Both the position numbers and the translations under genes were made by a program. A model generated the notes under the pieces. It did not search any database. It had not been told where the DNA came from and saw only the letters and a list, made by a program, of their open reading frames with translations. Shown here piece by piece: positions 60,791 to 64,000 of a stretch of 64,000 bases of DNA (positions are counted from its first letter, which is position 1; each line of letters starts with the position of its first letter). Source of the DNA: Methylococcus mesophilus (lineage in GTDB: Bacteria; Pseudomonadota; Gammaproteobacteria; Methylococcales; Methylococcaceae); the NCBI RefSeq assembly GCF_026247885.1, contig NZ_CP110921.1, forward strand, positions 1,917,001 to 1,981,000, written 5' to 3'.

Positions 60791-63700
60791 TCACTCGATC
60801 ACGAAGCGCAGCTTGGTGGCGTCCTTGCCCTTGCAGCGCTCGTTCATGAACGTGTCGAAGCGCTTGCGCAGGTCGTCCGGCGTGGCCGGCGAGCCGCCTT
60901 GCAGCAGTGCCTGCTTGATCTCGTCGCCCTTGACCGCGATCTTCTCCAGCCCCGACAGCGCCTCTTGCACGGCATTGGCGAACTCGGTGGTCATCGGGTC
61001 CGGCAGCTTGCGTGAGGCCAGGAAGGCGTCGATCAGCTTTTTGGACGCCGGCGGCAACAGGCCCAGGCTGTCCTGCGTGAACGGGTCTTCCAGGTTCTCC
61101 AGCAGGGTCTGCTGCCAATTGGCCAGCAGTTCGTCCAGATCGTCATCCAGCTTGTGCAGGCGGTTGGCCGCCGGGATTAACTCCAACTGCTCGGCAGACG
61201 GGCGGAACTGGCAGTGCGGGCAGACGGCGGCCGTGACCAGGGTCGGCTCGTCCAAGGATGAGCAGCTCTTCAGGCCGTTGAGGGATTCCTCGAAGGCGGT
61301 GAGCTGGCTGGTGGGCATCAGCGACACGCCGGCCAACACACGCAGCGCCAGCAGGCGATCGTCCTTGCGCAGGGCGTTGCGGGTCTTGTCCTCGGCCACG
61401 CCCAGCCGCGCCTTGCTGTGGCTGGCGATGTAGGCGGTGATGTAATCCTTCTTGAGCTGGTTGAGCGTCTGCCGGTATTCGGCGGCGTGCTCGGCGGTGC
61501 GGTCCTGGCTCAGCTTGTCCTGCAGCGCCTTGCGGGCCGCTTCAGCCTGCTTCACCCAGGGGTGCTCGGCGGGCAACACCATCTCGGCCTGCGAGAGGTA
61601 GGACGCCGTGCTGCCCAGTTCCACCACCAGTTCAAGCAGACGCTCGACGGCGGCCAGGATCTCCAGATTCTTCTTCTGGCCGTCCAGGTCTTCCTGCGTG
61701 ACGCGCAGGTTCTTGAGCTTGCCGACGGTGTTGTACGGCGCCAGCGACTCGGTGAACTTCTTCAGCGAATCCAGCCGGGCGTGCCAGTCTTTGGCTTCTT
61801 CTTCACGCAGCAGGTTCTGTCCCCAGAAGCCGAGCTTGCCTTGCTGCAGGTCGGAACCGGCCTTGAGCACGCGCGGCACCAGGGCGCTGACTTTCTCCTG
61901 CAGTTTGATGACCGGCTCGGTGTCGCCCTGGCTGGCCTTCTGGGCAAGGCCGGACGGCAGGTCGAACAACTCGAACAAGGCACGCAGCACCGCGAGGTTG
62001 ATCTCCTTGGGCGCCTCGACGTGCTTGAACTGCTTGAGTTCTTCCAGCGAGCGCTCTGCAAGCTGCACCAGCTTGCCGGAGTCGATCTTGTCGCCGGTGA
62101 TCGACAGCACGATATCGCCGGAGTAGACGAGACCACCCAGCACGGTGACCAGCAGATCCGGTTCCAGCCGGTATTTGATCGGCGCGAAATACTCGACGTC
62201 CGATGTGCCAGACAGCAGTTCGCTGCGGTTGAGCACCTGGCCGTGACCTTTGGCCTTGAGGCGGCTGAGCACTTCCTGCGCGTAGCGGGAATTGGCGGGG
62301 TCGACGCGGTCACCATCGAGCAGTTCCAGCGCATCGAGGATGGCTGCGGCATCCTTGGTGCGCGTGCCGCCTGCTAGGGCGCGCAGTGCATTGCCCACCA
62401 GTTGCTTGCGGTTGGCCTCGGTGACCAATACGGAGAAGGTAGGGTACTCGGGCGAGATGTCGGCAAAGCGCTGGCCCAGTGCCAGGCCGGAGACGATGTT
62501 CACCACGTCGCGGAAGTTGATGCGCTCGTCCGGGCCCAGTCGCGCGCGGTCGCGCAGGGACACGCCCTTGGACCAGTCCTGCAGCGTCTTGGTCTTGCCC
62601 TGGTAAGTGACCTCGAACGCGGTCATCTGCTTTTCCTGCAGCCACTTGCTCATGGACCGCAGCGAATCCTGGGCCTTGGACAGGTAGATGGCCTTCGCGC
62701 CGCCGCTGGCAGTGGACGCCAGGTCCAGTGCCGCCGCGTATTGCGACAGGTAGCGCTTGTAGTCCTCGTCTGGCGACTTCAGGCGGAAGAACACCTCGTC
62801 GGCCAGGTTGTTGTCGCTGAACTTCGGCTTGTCGAAGGGCTGGATGAAGTAGATGTAGAAGTCGCGTTCGGGCTGAGCGGTGGGGCGATCGTTCGGGGCG
62901 CCAAAGAACAGGTAGCCCATGCGCTCGGCACGGCGCTCCTGCCACTCGATCTGGTACTGCCAGATCTGGAAGCCGGGGTAACGCAGATCATCGCTGCATT
63001 CCATCAGCGCCTTGATGGCGCTGTAATAGGCGCGGTCCAGCGCATCGTCGGACAGTGCCTCGGCGCGTTTTTCGATTTGCGCGTCGTAGTCGATGTCCTT
63101 CTTGAGGTCGAGGTAGTACTGCTCGGTGTCCGGCGCCTTGGAGATGAACTGGCCGTTGACGGTCTTCAGCACTTCCCGCAGGACGGTCTGGACCATCGAC
63201 AGCAGATTCTCGGCCGGATCGCCCGGCATGTCCTCCACGCCCGGCTGGAACAGACACAAGGCGTCGCGCAGCTCGGCAGCCGTGGGGCCGATGGGCACAT
63301 GGATGTCGCCGCCGGTGGTCAGGCGGTGCACCGCCAGCGCGTTGATCACGCGCAGCGCCATGGCCTTGTAGGCCGGGCGCGTGAAGGCCTGCTGTACGCG
63401 CGACTCCAGCACTTCGGAGACGCGCATCACTTCCTTGATGTTCGGGTCGGCGCGCAGGACCGAGTTGGCCTTGACGGTGTTCCAGAAGCTCTCGTAGCTG
63501 ATGAACAGCGGCTTGTCGGCGGGTACTTCCTGGTCGAGGATGGCCAGCATCGCGGCCTCGATGGTCTTGAGTGCGCCGCGCTTCTCGGTGAAGTGGATCT
63601 GCTCGAAGGTCTTCAGGTAGTCCGGGTGAACCGGGAACAGCCGGACGTATTCGTCCATGCGCTCGTTCATGGAGCCGTAGAACTTGGCGAACGGCGTGAG

Positions 63701-64000
63701 GTATTCGCGGATCTTGTTCTGCTGGTCGGCCGTCTTCTTGAGCAGGCGCGCGGAGACGACGAAGCTGACGTCCTGACGGTCGATCAAGATCTGGGTGAAG
63801 CGTTCGTTGACCCGGCGCATGCTGTCGGCGACGTGCTGGAAGCGCACGCTGTCGAAGATGGCCTCCTGCACGCCGGCCACGAAGCGGAATTTCAGGTGCT
63901 TGGTCACTTCGCCGATCTGGCGCAGGATGGCCAGGTCGCGCACCAGCTCGTGGTCGCGGCGCGACTGCAGGTACTCCAGGAACTCGTCGACGACCAGCAG
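60791..64000 (-). CDS. brxC: BrxC-family P-loop ATPase (N-terminal end outside window)
   Basis: 1069 C-terminal residues are visible. At the window edge the frame reads LLVVDEFLEYLQ, a Walker B strand, so the Walker A part lies beyond the window. The body has FVVSARLLKKTADQQNKIRE, long helices and a cysteine pair (CPHCQF) near the C terminus. The length and neighbours fit BrxC/PglY, the large ATPase of BREX. The following pglXI start is 70 bases away. A brxF gene would be expected upstream, outside the window. Confidence 0.85.
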   Translation of the reverse strand: MLVVDEFLEYLQSRRDHELVRDLAILRQIGEVTKHLKFRFVAGVQEAIFDSVRFQHVADSMRRVNERFTQILIDRQDVSFVVSARLLKKTADQQNKIREYLTPFAKFYGSMNERMDEYVRLFPVHPDYLKTFEQIHFTEKRGALKTIEAAMLAILDQEVPADKPLFISYESFWNTVKANSVLRADPNIKEVMRVSEVLESRVQQAFTRPAYKAMALRVINALAVHRLTTGGDIHVPIGPTAAELRDALCLFQPGVEDMPGDPAENLLSMVQTVLREVLKTVNGQFISKAPDTEQYYLDLKKDIDYDAQIEKRAEALSDDALDRAYYSAIKALMECSDDLRYPGFQIWQYQIEWQERRAERMGYLFFGAPNDRPTAQPERDFYIYFIQPFDKPKFSDNNLADEVFFRLKSPDEDYKRYLSQYAAALDLASTASGGAKAIYLSKAQDSLRSMSKWLQEKQMTAFEVTYQGKTKTLQDWSKGVSLRDRARLGPDERINFRDVVNIVSGLALGQRFADISPEYPTFSVLVTEANRKQLVGNALRALAGGTRTKDAAAILDALELLDGDRVDPANSRYAQEVLSRLKAKGHGQVLNRSELLSGTSDVEYFAPIKYRLEPDLLVTVLGGLVYSGDIVLSITGDKIDSGKLVQLAERSLEELKQFKHVEAPKEINLAVLRALFELFDLPSGLAQKASQGDTEPVIKLQEKVSALVPRVLKAGSDLQQGKLGFWGQNLLREEEAKDWHARLDSLKKFTESLAPYNTVGKLKNLRVTQEDLDGQKKNLEILAAVERLLELVVELGSTASYLSQAEMVLPAEHPWVKQAEAARKALQDKLSQDRTAEHAAEYRQTLNQLKKDYITAYIASHSKARLGVAEDKTRNALRKDDRLLALRVLAGVSLMPTSQLTAFEESLNGLKSCSSLDEPTLVTAAVCPHCQFRPSAEQLELIPAANRLHKLDDDLDELLANWQQTLLENLEDPFTQDSLGLLPPASKKLIDAFLASRKLPDPMTTEFANAVQEALSGLEKIAVKGDEIKQALLQGGSPATPDDLRKRFDTFMNERCKGKDATKLRFVIE

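Overview
The window is GC-rich (roughly 60-65 % by eye) and looks like a chromosomal stretch of a high-GC proteobacterium, probably a gammaproteobacterium. This rests on gene content (UmuD/UmuC pair, YggU, lambda-type capsid genes, BREX) and I cannot name a genus. Three blocks follow one another: a short left flank, a siphophage-like prophage of about 44 kb, and a defence island that runs off the right edge.

Left flank (1-3.9 kb): the toxic end of a polymorphic toxin cut by the window edge, 755 bases without a gene, a umuD-umuC translesion pair behind an 18-base palindrome, and a YggU-family gene.

Prophage (about 4.0-48.0 kb). Integration and control (4.0-11.1 kb) comprise a five-gene leftward cassette around a large serine recombinase, a leftward XRE repressor plus ImmA-type protease, and a divergent rightward operon of two unrecognised proteins. 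DNA metabolism (11.2-20.1 kb) is one tightly overlapping rightward operon: HTH protein, AAA ATPase, putative ssDNA-binding protein, DEAH helicase, Cas4-like nuclease, TOPRIM/AAA replication protein, RuvC-like resolvase and DUF6362. Next is an accessory zone (20.1-26.6 kb) with three toxin-antitoxin pairs, an orphan antitoxin, two ParB-methyltransferase fusions and small DUF genes. The late operon (26.7-48.0 kb) runs terminase, gpW, portal, protease/scaffold, decoration protein, capsid, head-tail joining, tail tube, chaperone with a -1 frameshift, and tape measure. A lysis cassette follows, then unfamiliar tail-tip genes. A fourth TA pair sits backwards between portal and protease.

Two clusters of short repeats stand out. 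Nine copies of CCAGATGGC (either strand, one with a mismatch) lie just after the replication protein gene, and eight copies of TGCAAACC lie before the first ParB-methyltransferase. Both contain a near-perfect 20-base palindrome made of two facing copies. They are the best candidates here for an undescribed replication, partition or control system.

Defence island (48.1-64.0 kb): read leftwards from the right edge it is brxC (partial), pglXI, brxHII, pglZ and a gene in the brxA position, which is the order of BREX type 3. A DUF262/DUF1524 (GmrSD-like) protein follows. The next gene was split by an IS630-family element, and removing the element in silico restores one reading frame of 277 codons. 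That gene converges on a DUF488 gene.
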